NCBI GenBank assembly: GCA_944326385.1
Contig: CALVDT010000028.1
Location: 1-34,630, forward strand
Direction: 5' to 3'
From: an uncultured Bacteroidales bacterium
GTDB lineage: Bacteria > Bacteroidota > Bacteroidia > Bacteroidales > UBA932
DNA length: 34,630 nt
Part shown: positions 25,147 to 32,988 of the stretch, in pieces
How the letters are laid out: the number at the start of each line of letters is the position of its first letter
Numbering within the stretch: position 1 is the first letter of the stretch
Notes under the pieces: generated by a model
Told to the model about the DNA's origin: nothing
The model's input: only the letters and a program-made list of their open reading frames with translations
The model's database searches: none
Made by a program: the position numbers and the translations under genes

Positions 25147-27171
25147 ATGGAACTGAAAAATCTGGCTGTCATTGCCGCTGTCCTGCTGCCGGTCTGCTGT
25201 GCGGCAGCTGCCGTGAAACATTATGAAGTAGCATCTCCTGACGGGGCTTTGGCATTGAGGGTTGATGTCGGGGAGAAGATTACCTGGTCGCTTTCCCATG
25301 ACGGAGATGAACTTATTGTGGAATCCCCGGTGTCGATGACCCTCGAAGACGGGAGTTCGTATGGAATACAGCCCGGCCGTGCAGCATGCAGGAAGGTTTC
25401 CGTGGACCGGACGATAGAGGCATCGTTTTATAAGAAAGCCGAAATCAGGGATTGCTTCAATGAAATGACATTGAACTTCAAAAGTTTCAGTTTGATTTTC
25501 AGGGCATATGACGAAGGTGTTGCCTACAGATTCGTATCGAAGTCGAAAACCCCGTTCAAGGTGGTTTCTGAAGAAGCGGAATTCGTTTTTCCTCAGGATG
25601 CCAAGGCATATATCCCGTATGTGTTAAAGGCTGGCACAGGTGACGATGTTTTCGAACCACAGTTTTTCAATTCATTCGAGAACACTTATGAGTATTCCGA
25701 GCTTTCCGGATGGGAGACAGGAAGACTTGCCTTCCTTCCGCTTGTAGTGGAGGCTGCCGGAGGGAGGAAGATCTGTATCACGGAAGCCGATCTGCAGAAT
25801 TATCCCGGGATGTATCTGTACAATTCCGATGGAAATTCGACATTGGAGGGCGTTTTCGCGGCAGTCCCTGACAAGATTGAACAAGGCGGGCACAATATGC
25901 TGCAAGGCGTGGTTAAGTCACGCAAGCCGTATATTGCCGAGTGCGGGCCAGGAGAAGTCTTCCCATGGCGAGTCGTTGTCGTATCGGAAGAAGACAAGGA
26001 ACTGGCGGATAACGATATGGTATACAAACTGGCCGAGCCTGCCGACCCAGACATCGACTTCAGCTGGGTGAAACCGGGGAAAGTGGCGTGGGAATGGTGG
26101 AATGACTGGAATCTGTATGGTGAAGATGTTGATTTCAGGACCGGGATCAACAATCCTACGTACAAATACTACATAGACTTTGCATCTGAACACGGCATCG
26201 AATACGTGATACTGGACGAGGGGTGGGCAGTGAACCTGCAGGCCGATCTCATGCAGGTTGTTCCGGAGATTGACCTGCAGGAGCTGGTAGACTACGGCAA
26301 GGAGCGCAACGTAGGGATAATCCTCTGGGCCGGTTACCTGGCATTCGACAGGGATCTTGAGGATGTGTGCAGATATTTCTCGGATATGGGAGTGAAAGGC
26401 TTCAAGGTCGATTTCATGGACCGTGACGACCAGTTGATGGTACGGTTCCACAGCAGAGCTGCGGAGGTCGCCGCCAGATATCATCTCATGCTGGACTATC
26501 ACGGGACTTACAAGCCGACCGGTCTTCACAGGACGTGGCCGAATGTGGTGAACTACGAGGGCGTACATGGTCTGGAGCAGATGAAGTGGTCACCGGTCGG
26601 AGAAGACCAGGTGACATATGATGTCACGATTCCGTTCATCAGGATGGTTGCCGGCCCGATGGACTATACGCAGGGAGCGATGCGGAATGCATCGAAGGCA
26701 AACTACTATCCTGTAAACAACGAGCCAATGAGCCAGGGCACGAGATGCCGCCAGCTTGCGGAATACGTGGTGTTCGAATCCCCTGTGAATATGCTGTGCG
26801 ACTCGCCGTCGAATTACAAGGCCGAGCCGGAATGTACGGAATTCATCGCGGGAGTGCCTGAAGTTTGGGATGAGACGATAGCGTTGGACGGGAAAATCGC
26901 CGAATACGTGGTGATTGCCCGCCGCAAGGGCGATACATGGTACGTCGGCGGCATGACGGACTGGAATGCACGTACACTTACCATCGACTTGTCGTTTCTC
27001 GGAGAAGGACAGTATTCGATGGAGCTTTACAGGGACGGTGCCAATGCCGACCGTGCAGCCCGCGACTATCGGAAGGAAACGATACCTGTCCCTTCGGATC
27101 TGAAACTGACTGTCAGCATGGCTCCGGGCGGAGGTTTCGCTGCGAAAATCACCGCCGACAAGACAATTTAG
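25147..27171 (+). CDS. Glycoside hydrolase family 97, probable retaining alpha-galactosidase
   Basis: 674 residues with a signal peptide (MELKNLAVIAAVLLPVCCAAAA), so exported to the periplasm. The GH97 layout is complete: an N-terminal beta-sandwich (SPDGALALRVDVGEKITWSLSHDG), the (beta/alpha)8 barrel (KVAWEWWNDWNLYGED, YVILDEGWAVNLQADLMQV, GIILWAGYLAFDRDL) and a C-terminal beta domain. Residues GFKVDFMDRDDQ contain Asp422 at the place where retaining GH97 alpha-galactosidases have their nucleophile; inverting SusB-type alpha-glucosidases lack this Asp. NYEGVHGLEQMKW (Glu471, Glu477) holds the acid/base and calcium-ligand region. I therefore favour alpha-galactosidase. galM downstream and galK upstream would process the galactose released. 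It is divergent from the tandem barrel genes. Confidence 0.88.
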   Translation: MELKNLAVIAAVLLPVCCAAAAVKHYEVASPDGALALRVDVGEKITWSLSHDGDELIVESPVSMTLEDGSSYGIQPGRAACRKVSVDRTIEASFYKKAEIRDCFNEMTLNFKSFSLIFRAYDEGVAYRFVSKSKTPFKVVSEEAEFVFPQDAKAYIPYVLKAGTGDDVFEPQFFNSFENTYEYSELSGWETGRLAFLPLVVEAAGGRKICITEADLQNYPGMYLYNSDGNSTLEGVFAAVPDKIEQGGHNMLQGVVKSRKPYIAECGPGEVFPWRVVVVSEEDKELADNDMVYKLAEPADPDIDFSWVKPGKVAWEWWNDWNLYGEDVDFRTGINNPTYKYYIDFASEHGIEYVILDEGWAVNLQADLMQVVPEIDLQELVDYGKERNVGIILWAGYLAFDRDLEDVCRYFSDMGVKGFKVDFMDRDDQLMVRFHSRAAEVAARYHLMLDYHGTYKPTGLHRTWPNVVNYEGVHGLEQMKWSPVGEDQVTYDVTIPFIRMVAGPMDYTQGAMRNASKANYYPVNNEPMSQGTRCRQLAEYVVFESPVNMLCDSPSNYKAEPECTEFIAGVPEVWDETIALDGKIAEYVVIARRKGDTWYVGGMTDWNARTLTIDLSFLGEGQYSMELYRDGANADRAARDYRKETIPVPSDLKLTVSMAPGGGFAAKITADKTI

Positions 27172-27389
27172 CAGCGCATTCCGGGATTGAAAATATTGTC
27201 GGTACTTCGGAATCGCAGACAAGATATTCCCAATTGAGGGATACTGTTTATGTGTCTATATCTGCGCGTACCGATTCTGATATTCGTGTGGTGGATATTA
27301 GGTTTTGTAAAGGGCGCGTCATCCTATAAGTTCAGAGGGAGAATAATGCCTTTGTAATATCGATTATTCGGCACACAGACGATTTGATG

Positions 27390-27421
27390 CACCGGACGGT
27401 GCGGATGTTCCCGGTGTTTTT
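27390..27421 (+). terminator. Weak terminator candidate in the GH97-Na/Pi spacer
   Basis: CACCGG (27390-27395) can pair with CCGGTG (27411-27416), followed by TTTTT. A competing hairpin GCACCG/CGGTGC (27389-27402) uses the same left arm. The site is 219 bases beyond the GH97 stop. The remainder of the 338-bp spacer 27172-27509 shows no gene I can support. Confidence 0.4.
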
Positions 27422-27466
27422 ACGGATGTTAAGGAAATAATGGCAAAAAATTAAAATTTTTTTGTG

Positions 27467-27474
27467 TATTTTTG
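27467..27474 (+). promoter_or_regulatory. Likely -7 box of the Na/Pi cotransporter promoter
   Basis: TATTTTTG is a perfect TAnnTTTG match 35 bases before the ATG at 27510. The upstream region is A/T-rich but lacks a clear TTTG at 19-21 bases. Confidence 0.45.
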
Positions 27475-27509
27475 CCGGAACTTTGGTTTTGCAACTATAA
27501 CCTTGACAT

Positions 27510-29252
27510 ATGCAGATATTTCTTCAGATCTTCACCCTTCTGGGTGCGCTGGGCATGTTCCTTTACGGAATGACCCTCATGAGCGAAGGATTGCAGAAAG
27601 CGGCGGGAGACAGGCTGAGGTCATTTCTGGCCTCGATGACATCCACACCGTTCAAACAGGTGCTGACAGGTCTTGGCATTACTGCGATCATACAGTCTTC
27701 GAGTGCGACTACTGTGATGGTAGTCAGTTTCGTGAACGCAGGACTCCTTTCACTTGCGAATGCCATCGGTGTGATAATGGGGGCCAATATCGGTACTACT
27801 GTCACCGCCTGGCTCATTTCCATCCTTGGGTTCAAGGTGGACATATCGGTACTTTCCATACCATTGATGGCTATAGGCTTTGTATTTTTCGTAGCCAAGA
27901 AAAGCAAGAACAAGAGCATAGGTGAGTTCATCATCGGTTTTGCCCTGCTGTTCCTAGGACTGAGTTTCCTCAAGAATTCAGTGCCTGATCTCAGCCAGGC
28001 TCCGGATGTACTGTCGTTTCTGCAGCACTGGGCCGGTTTCGGATATGGTTCAGTATTGATTTTCGTCCTCATAGGAACATTGCTCACCATAGTCCTCCAG
28101 TCATCGAGCGCGACAATGGCATTGACCCTGGTCATGGTGAATGCAGGCTGGATTCCTTTCGACATAGCTACGGCCATGGTGCTGGGAGAGAATATCGGAA
28201 CCACCATTACGGCGAATATAGCTGCGGCCGTGGCGAACGTATCGGCCAAAAGGGCGGCAAGAGCCCATACGGTCTTCAACGTCTTCGGAGTCATCTGGGT
28301 GCTGATACTTTACAGGCCGTTCCTGAAGCTTATTGGAATCATAGTGGAGGCGATGGGATATCCGAATCCTATGACGTCAAGCTTTGCTGATGCCCAGCAG
28401 GGGACAGCGGAATATGCGGCTCTCCAGACATCGGCTCTCTATGGGGTTTCGATGCTGCATACCTTGTTCAATACGATAAATACCTGTATCCTGATATGGT
28501 TTGTACCGGTAATCGAGAAGATCGTCACATGGATGGTCAAGAGTCCGGAAGGCGACGAGGAGACTTTCAGGCTCAGGTTCATACAGGGAGGTCCGCTCAG
28601 CACTGCGGAACTTTCGCTTGACGAAGCAAAGCAGGAGATAGTCCATTTCGCTGAAGTGTGCCATAAGGGATTCGCTTATGTACGGCAGGCCATAAACGAG
28701 ACGGACAAGGACAAATTCGAGGAACTGAACCAGAAACTCGTTAAATACGAGGAGATCACTGACAGGATAGAGTTCGAGATAGCCTCATATCTGAATGAAG
28801 TCTCCAAATCGGAGATAAGCGAGGAGTCCGGAGCCAGGATAAAGGCCATGTACAAGATCATAGGCGAAATGGAAAGTCTCGGGGACTCGGGTGAAGCCAT
28901 AGCCAGGATGCTGCAGCGGAAGAATGTCCATGGCAAGATGTTCGACGAGGCCATGCTCCGCCGCCTGAACAAGATGATGGATCTGGTGGACGATGCATAC
29001 CTGGCCATGATCAGCAATCTGAAGAAGAAGTATTCCGAACTGAACGACATATCCAATGCCACTGACTCTGAAATCCAGATCAATGAATACAGGAATGCCC
29101 TGAGGGAAGAGCACATCGTCAATCTCGAAAGCAACAGCTACAATTACCAGACAGGGGTATTCTACATGGATATCATTTCGGAACTCGAGAAGATGGGAGA
29201 CTTCATGATCAACATCTCCCAGGCGGAATTTGCAATAGCGGAAGAAAAATGA
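27510..29252 (+). CDS. Na+/phosphate cotransporter family protein with PhoU-like C-terminal domain
   Basis: 580 residues. The membrane part (about residues 1-330) has two inverted repeats, each with the NaPi-II hallmark QSSSAT: QSSSATT at 62-68 and QSSSATM at 197-203. Each is followed by a GANIGTT or GENIGTT loop (91-97, 226-232). The C-terminal 220 residues are helical and charged (GFAYVRQAINETDKDKFEELNQKLVKYEEITDRIEFEIASYL), matching the PhoU-like extension seen in bacterial NptA/YjbB-type proteins. The likely role is sodium-coupled movement of phosphate across the inner membrane; direction and anion are not certain. Its last four bases overlap the next gene (ATGA), so translational coupling is expected. 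Confidence 0.9.
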   Translation: MQIFLQIFTLLGALGMFLYGMTLMSEGLQKAAGDRLRSFLASMTSTPFKQVLTGLGITAIIQSSSATTVMVVSFVNAGLLSLANAIGVIMGANIGTTVTAWLISILGFKVDISVLSIPLMAIGFVFFVAKKSKNKSIGEFIIGFALLFLGLSFLKNSVPDLSQAPDVLSFLQHWAGFGYGSVLIFVLIGTLLTIVLQSSSATMALTLVMVNAGWIPFDIATAMVLGENIGTTITANIAAAVANVSAKRAARAHTVFNVFGVIWVLILYRPFLKLIGIIVEAMGYPNPMTSSFADAQQGTAEYAALQTSALYGVSMLHTLFNTINTCILIWFVPVIEKIVTWMVKSPEGDEETFRLRFIQGGPLSTAELSLDEAKQEIVHFAEVCHKGFAYVRQAINETDKDKFEELNQKLVKYEEITDRIEFEIASYLNEVSKSEISEESGARIKAMYKIIGEMESLGDSGEAIARMLQRKNVHGKMFDEAMLRRLNKMMDLVDDAYLAMISNLKKKYSELNDISNATDSEIQINEYRNALREEHIVNLESNSYNYQTGVFYMDIISELEKMGDFMINISQAEFAIAEEK

Positions 29253-30208
29253 ACATAAGATTCATTACAGCATTATGCGTCATCGTGTCGGTGGTCTCCT
29301 GTGGACAACGGCACGATGATGCTTTTCAGCCGAGACCGTTTCCGAATGTGGCGGTTCCGGTCATGATTACCGGAAAGGAAGAGTCGGTATCATTCCTGGC
29401 AGAACATTTCTGGGATGAATTCACTGATACCTCAGTGGTGTTTCCGTCGGATTCGGTGCTTGTGAACGGCGTAAGGAAGACGGATGTCGAGCAGGCGTAC
29501 GCGAATTATGCCGCTGTCCTCGGCATGGCTTCCTTCGATGAGGCGGTCAGGTCCGTGGGTCTTCTGTTCGACAGGATTTCCGCAATGGAAAGCAAGGACA
29601 CTTCATCGAATGTGTTCGAAACCCTGACAGTCTTTACACAGAGATATCTCTATGATCCGAATTCGCCATACAGGAATGAGGATCTTTACTATCCGTTTGT
29701 CAAGGGTCTCTCTGAGAGCAGTTTTGTACCTGATGAAATGAAACCGGCGTACGGCTATGATGCAAGGATGTGTGCCTTGAACAGGATAGGGACGAAGGCG
29801 GCGGACTTCTCCTTCTGCGACAAAGACGGCAGGAGGTATTCCCTTTACGGGATAAAGGCAGAATATATCATCCTCTTCTTCAGCAATCCCGGCTGTACGG
29901 CCTGCAAGGAAATAATCGATGTCCTGGATTCGGATCCGGCGGTGGCGGACATGATCAGGACAGGCAAGCTTGCAGTGCTCAATATCTACATAGATTCGGA
30001 CCTTACGGAATGGTACAAGTACATGCCGGTTTATCCGGACAGCTGGTATAACGGCTATGATCCCGATGCCGTGATAAGGACCGATGTCCTGTACAATGTC
30101 AGGGCAATACCGTCGCTTTATCTTCTTGACAGGGACAAGACGGTCCTGATGAAAGATGCTCCGCAGGAAGTGCTTTTCCGCTGGCTTGACAGTCTTGAAA
30201 ATTTATGA
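29249..30208 (+). CDS. Thioredoxin-fold lipoprotein (DUF5106-like)
   Basis: 319 residues. The leader MNIRFITALCVIVSVVSCG ends in a lipobox with Cys18, so the mature protein is a lipoprotein. The middle (residues 45-165) resembles DUF5106 (FLAEHFWDEFTDTSVVFPSDSVLVN). The C-terminal part (180-319) is a thioredoxin fold with the active-site motif NPGCTACKE (Cys216, Cys219), a downstream VRAIPSLYLLDRDK carrying the expected cis-proline, and a final helix. Such proteins are thought to act as periplasmic thiol reductases or oxidases; the substrate is unknown. The gene overlaps the Na/Pi cotransporter by four bases, so they share a transcript, but no functional link is obvious. Confidence 0.85.
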   Translation: MNIRFITALCVIVSVVSCGQRHDDAFQPRPFPNVAVPVMITGKEESVSFLAEHFWDEFTDTSVVFPSDSVLVNGVRKTDVEQAYANYAAVLGMASFDEAVRSVGLLFDRISAMESKDTSSNVFETLTVFTQRYLYDPNSPYRNEDLYYPFVKGLSESSFVPDEMKPAYGYDARMCALNRIGTKAADFSFCDKDGRRYSLYGIKAEYIILFFSNPGCTACKEIIDVLDSDPAVADMIRTGKLAVLNIYIDSDLTEWYKYMPVYPDSWYNGYDPDAVIRTDVLYNVRAIPSLYLLDRDKTVLMKDAPQEVLFRWLDSLENL

Positions 30209-30216
30209 TATAAAAT

Positions 30217-30247
30217 TTCAAAACAGATTCTTAATTTTATAAATTTG
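30217..30247 (+). promoter_or_regulatory. galM: Probable promoter region of galM
   Basis: TAAATTTG at 30240-30247 is a perfect -7 match, and TAATTTTA at 30232-30239 is a second near match. The segment 30217-30238 repeats the element found before the gene at 24986 (21/22). 30231-30247 matches the galK promoter at 16/17 bases. Confidence 0.55.
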
Positions 30248-30253
30248 TTGATT

Positions 30254-30293
30254 CGACTTTGAGAAGTCGTTCGGATTTTTGAAAACGGCTTCT
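30254..30293 (+). promoter_or_regulatory. Alternative hairpins in the galM leader
   Basis: CGACTT/AAGTCG (30254-30269) forms a 6-bp hairpin. AGAAGTCGTT (30262-30271) can instead pair with AACGGCTTCT (30284-30293) over ten bases with one G-U. The two structures share 30262-30269 and cannot coexist. They lie between the predicted start of transcription and the ATG at 30325. No known riboswitch is recognised. Confidence 0.3.
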
Positions 30294-30324
30294 GAATTTG
30301 TTTTACGTCCAAAACCTGAATACA

Positions 30325-31377
30325 ATGAAGATAGAAAAGAAAATCTGGGGGAAGACCCCTTGTGGAAAGGAAATTCACAAGTATACCATTACAAATGCTT
30401 CGGGAGCATACGTGGAACTTTCAGAGGTGGGGGCGGGAATAGTGGCTGTCGTCGTGCCTGACAAGGACGGGAAGCTGGCGGATGTTGCGCTCGGTTATAA
30501 AGACCCGTTGAGCTATTTCGGTGACGGGCCTTGTGCCGGAAAAGTCCCTGGTAGATTTGCCAACAGGATAGCGAAGGGACGTTTCACTCTGGACGGGAAA
30601 GAGTATGAACTGCCTGTGAACAACGGACCTAATCATCTCCATGGCGGTCCGGAAGGTTTCCAGGATCAGGTCTGGGAAAGCCGCGAGAAAGACGGGGGAG
30701 TGGAGTTCTTGTATTACTCACAGGACGGTGAGATGGGATATCCAGGAGCATTGAAAGCCGTAGCCAGATACGAGTGGTCGGACGAGAATGAGCTGACGCT
30801 CATACTGACGGCGGAATCGGACGCCCCGACTGTGGTGAATCTGACCAATCACGCGTATTTCAATCTGAACGGTGAAGGAAACGGGGACATTCTCGGCCAT
30901 GAACTTCTGCTCAACGCCTCCGAATATCTCCCTACGGACGATACCCTTATCCCTCTTGGGAACAGCGAGGATGTGGCCGGGACTCCTATGGATTTCGTTA
31001 ATCCGAAGCCTATAGGCCGGGATATAAATGCTGATTATCCGGCCCTGAAATACGGTAAAGGCTATGACAGCTGCTGGATTATCGACGGCAGTGCGGAAGA
31101 GTCGGTACGGTTTGCCGCCGAACTTTATGCTCCGGAAAGCGGCAGGGTGCTCCAGGTCTATACTACCCAGCCCGGAGTTCAGGTCTATACAGGAAACTGG
31201 CTGGCCGGCTGCCCTGAAGGCAAATGCGGCAGAAGCTACAATGACTATGAAGGCGTAGCCATAGAGTGCCAGAGATTCCCGGATACCCCGAACAAGCCGG
31301 ACTATCCTTCCGCAGTCCTGCGTCCGGGTGAATTCTACCACGAAGCCATAGTGTTCTCCTTCGGTGTCCGCAAATAA
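30325..31377 (+). CDS. galM: Aldose 1-epimerase (galactose mutarotase)
   Basis: 350 residues from [10 protein letters not shown]; an in-frame TTG 27 bases upstream is less likely. The enzyme interconverts alpha and beta anomers of galactose or glucose and supplies alpha-galactose to galactokinase. Family landmarks are [25 protein letters not shown] (sugar-contacting His), [14 protein letters not shown] (catalytic His), the Asp of YDSCWII, and the C-terminal [10 protein letters not shown] with the catalytic Glu. No signal peptide is seen, so it acts in the cytoplasm. The promoter resembles that of galK. thyA follows after 32 bases, so the two may share a transcript. Confidence 0.94.
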   Translation: MKIEKKIWGKTPCGKEIHKYTITNASGAYVELSEVGAGIVAVVVPDKDGKLADVALGYKDPLSYFGDGPCAGKVPGRFANRIAKGRFTLDGKEYELPVNNGPNHLHGGPEGFQDQVWESREKDGGVEFLYYSQDGEMGYPGALKAVARYEWSDENELTLILTAESDAPTVVNLTNHAYFNLNGEGNGDILGHELLLNASEYLPTDDTLIPLGNSEDVAGTPMDFVNPKPIGRDINADYPALKYGKGYDSCWIIDGSAEESVRFAAELYAPESGRVLQVYTTQPGVQVYTGNWLAGCPEGKCGRSYNDYEGVAIECQRFPDTPNKPDYPSAVLRPGEFYHEAIVFSFGVRK

Positions 31378-31409
31378 CATGTCCTGACAGTTTTCCAGAA
31401 GATTCCTTT

Positions 31410-32204
31410 ATGAAACAGTATCTTGACCTGCTGAGACATATCCGCGAGAACGGTACTATGAAACATGACCGCACCGGAGTAGGGACGCAGAGCATTTTCG
31501 GCTATCAGATGAGATTTGACCTGAGCCAGGGCTTTCCTCTTCTCACTACAAAGAAAGTCCATCTCAAATCCATCATATACGAGCTCCTGTGGTTCATCTC
31601 CGGTGATACCAACATTAAATACCTGAAAGACCACGGTGTCTCCATCTGGGATGAATGGGCAGATGAAAACGGAGATCTCGGCCCGGGTCACGGACATTAG
31701 TGGTGCGGCTGGCCGACCCCTGACGGCGGTACCATAGACCAGCTTTCGAATGTGATAGAGACCCTGAAGCATAATCCTGATTCACGTCGTATGATAGTGT
31801 CTGCATGGAATGTGGCAGAAGTCGACAAGATGGCTCTTCCTCCATGCCATACCATGTTCCAGTTCTATGTGGCTGACGGCAGGCTTTCCTGCCAGCTTTA
31901 CCAGCGCAGCGCCGATGTGTTTCTCGGAGTGCCTTTCAATATCGCGTCATACGCTTTGCTGACCATGATGATAGCCCAGGTATGCGGATATAAGCCTGGA
32001 GAATTCATCCATACGACCGGTGATACACATATTTACAAAAATCATTTCGATCAGGTGGCGCTCCAGCTTTCGCGTGAGCCTCGACCTTTGCCTGTGATGA
32101 AGATAAATCCGGAAAAGAAGGATATCTTCTCTTTCGAATATGAGGATTTCAGGTTGGAGGGGTATGAGCCGTGGCCTGCTATTAAGGCACCGGTCGCCGT
32201 ATAG
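31410..32204 (+). pseudogene. thyA: Thymidylate synthase interrupted by an in-frame amber codon
   Basis: Read through, this frame has 264 codons, the same length as E. coli ThyA, and is conserved throughout: [37 protein letters not shown] (catalytic Cys at codon 146), [23 protein letters not shown], and the C-terminal IKAPVAV. Codon 97 (31698-31700) is TAG where the family has Gln in GPVYGxQWR. The flanking residues are also abnormal: GPGHGH before it (Gly-His instead of Val-Tyr) and WCG after it (Cys instead of Arg). No frameshift is needed elsewhere. As read, only a 96-residue fragment is made from the ATG. TAG is the normal stop of several neighbours, including this gene, so recoding is unlikely. 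A sequencing or assembly error is a real alternative. The enzyme would make dTMP from dUMP; folA lies downstream. Confidence 0.85.
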
Positions 32205-32207
32205 CCG

Positions 32208-32409
32208 AGGCGCCAGAACGGGCGCATTGCGGTGTTGCCGGCGGGATTCGGGCTCAGTCATTTACGGGAGTAAACTCCTGTCGCCCTCACCCTTGGCGCC
32301 TTGCACTGCACCCGTTCTGACGCCCCGGTGTGGAGAAGTTAGTTCTGACGCATCCGGGCGGAGAATATAAAGATAGCGGGCGCATTGCGGTGTTGAGAAT
32401 ATAAAGATA
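32208..32409. repeat. Repeat mosaic between thyA and folA
   Basis: A GC-rich spacer with several repeats. Imperfect inverted arms lie at 32209-32222 and 32311-32324 (13/14, extending with a few mismatches to about 22 bp). CGGGCGCATTGCGGTGTTG occurs exactly twice (32219-32237, 32377-32395). GTTCTGACGC occurs twice (32314-32323, 32342-32351). GAGAATATAAAGATA occurs twice, 34 bases apart (32361-32375, 32395-32409). A hairpin around GGAGT/ACTCC lies near 32266-32277. No transposase or coding frame is present. It may be a small non-autonomous or REP-type element. Confidence 0.6.
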
Positions 32410-32413
32410 ACGT

Positions 32414-32962
32414 ATGAAGAAGTATATAATAGCGGCGGTGGCGGATAACTGGGCCATAGGCAGGGGAAATGCCCTGCTTTGGCATATTTCCGGGGATATG
32501 AAATATTTCCGGCAGGTCACTACGGGCAGCCCGGTCATTATGGGCAGGAAGACTTTCGAGTCCATCGGCAGACCTCTGCCGAAGCGTCGGAACATAGTCA
32601 TTTCGCGGTCTGCCGGGAGCATTGACGGAGTGGAGGTTGCCAGGTCTCTGGAGGAGGCGTTCGCATTGGCCGGAGGCTGTGGCGAAGAACAGTCATTGGC
32701 CGGAGGCCATAGAAACAGTCGGACATTGACAGCAGGTCCTGAAAAATGCTTTGTGATAGGCGGCGGAGAGGTTTACAGGCAGGCTATGGGCATGGCTGAC
32801 GGGCTGTTTGTCACAGAGGTGCATTGCGAGGTGGCTGATGCCGACACTTTTTTTCCTGAGATTTCCCCTGAAACATGGAAAGAGGTGTCGCGGTCGGAGC
32901 GTATGAAGGATGAGGAGTCGGGGCTGGAGTATGAATTCGTAGTTTACGAAAGATGTAGCTGA
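32414..32962 (+). CDS. folA: Dihydrofolate reductase with a repeat-derived insertion
   Basis: 182 residues. The enzyme reduces dihydrofolate to tetrahydrofolate using NADPH and regenerates the cofactor oxidised by ThyA. The family motifs are clear: AVADNWAIGRGNALLWHISGDMKYFRQVTTG (Asp of the substrate site), VIMGRKTFESIGRPLPKRRNIVISR (cofactor site), and CFVIGGGEVYRQAM. Between ARSLEEAFA and EKCFVIGG is an extra stretch of about 20 residues (LAGGCGEEQSLAGGHRNSRTLTAGP). It is encoded by a 30-bp period repeat starting at 32664, 32694 and 32724; the 14-mer CATTGGCCGGAGGC is identical in the first two copies. Length is therefore greater than the usual 160 or so. The insert lies in a surface loop before the strand leading to the IGGG motif and may be tolerated. 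Confidence 0.93.
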   Translation: MKKYIIAAVADNWAIGRGNALLWHISGDMKYFRQVTTGSPVIMGRKTFESIGRPLPKRRNIVISRSAGSIDGVEVARSLEEAFALAGGCGEEQSLAGGHRNSRTLTAGPEKCFVIGGGEVYRQAMGMADGLFVTEVHCEVADADTFFPEISPETWKEVSRSERMKDEESGLEYEFVVYERCS

Positions 32963-32970
32963 TATATTTG
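32963..32970 (+). promoter_or_regulatory. Possible -7 box of the symporter gene
   Basis: TATATTTG is a perfect TAnnTTTG match directly after the folA stop, 19 bases before the symporter ATG. The -33 region falls inside folA and lacks TTTG, so co-transcription with folA is equally possible. Confidence 0.35.
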
Positions 32971-32988
32971 AAATTAAACGGACTTGAC

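Noticed and set aside
27389-27421. Attenuator controlling the Na/Pi cotransporter
   Set aside because: The two hairpins are mutually exclusive, but the best promoter box (27467-27474) lies downstream of them, so they would not be in that leader. A plain terminator for the upstream gene is simpler.
31698-31700. Recoding of TAG as glutamine in this genome
   Set aside because: mfd, coaX, lptC and thyA itself all end in TAG at the expected family lengths, so TAG acts as a stop here.
32208-32324. Integron attC-like site
   Set aside because: The inverted arms lack the conserved core sites (GTTRRRY and its partner), and no integrase or cassette array is present.
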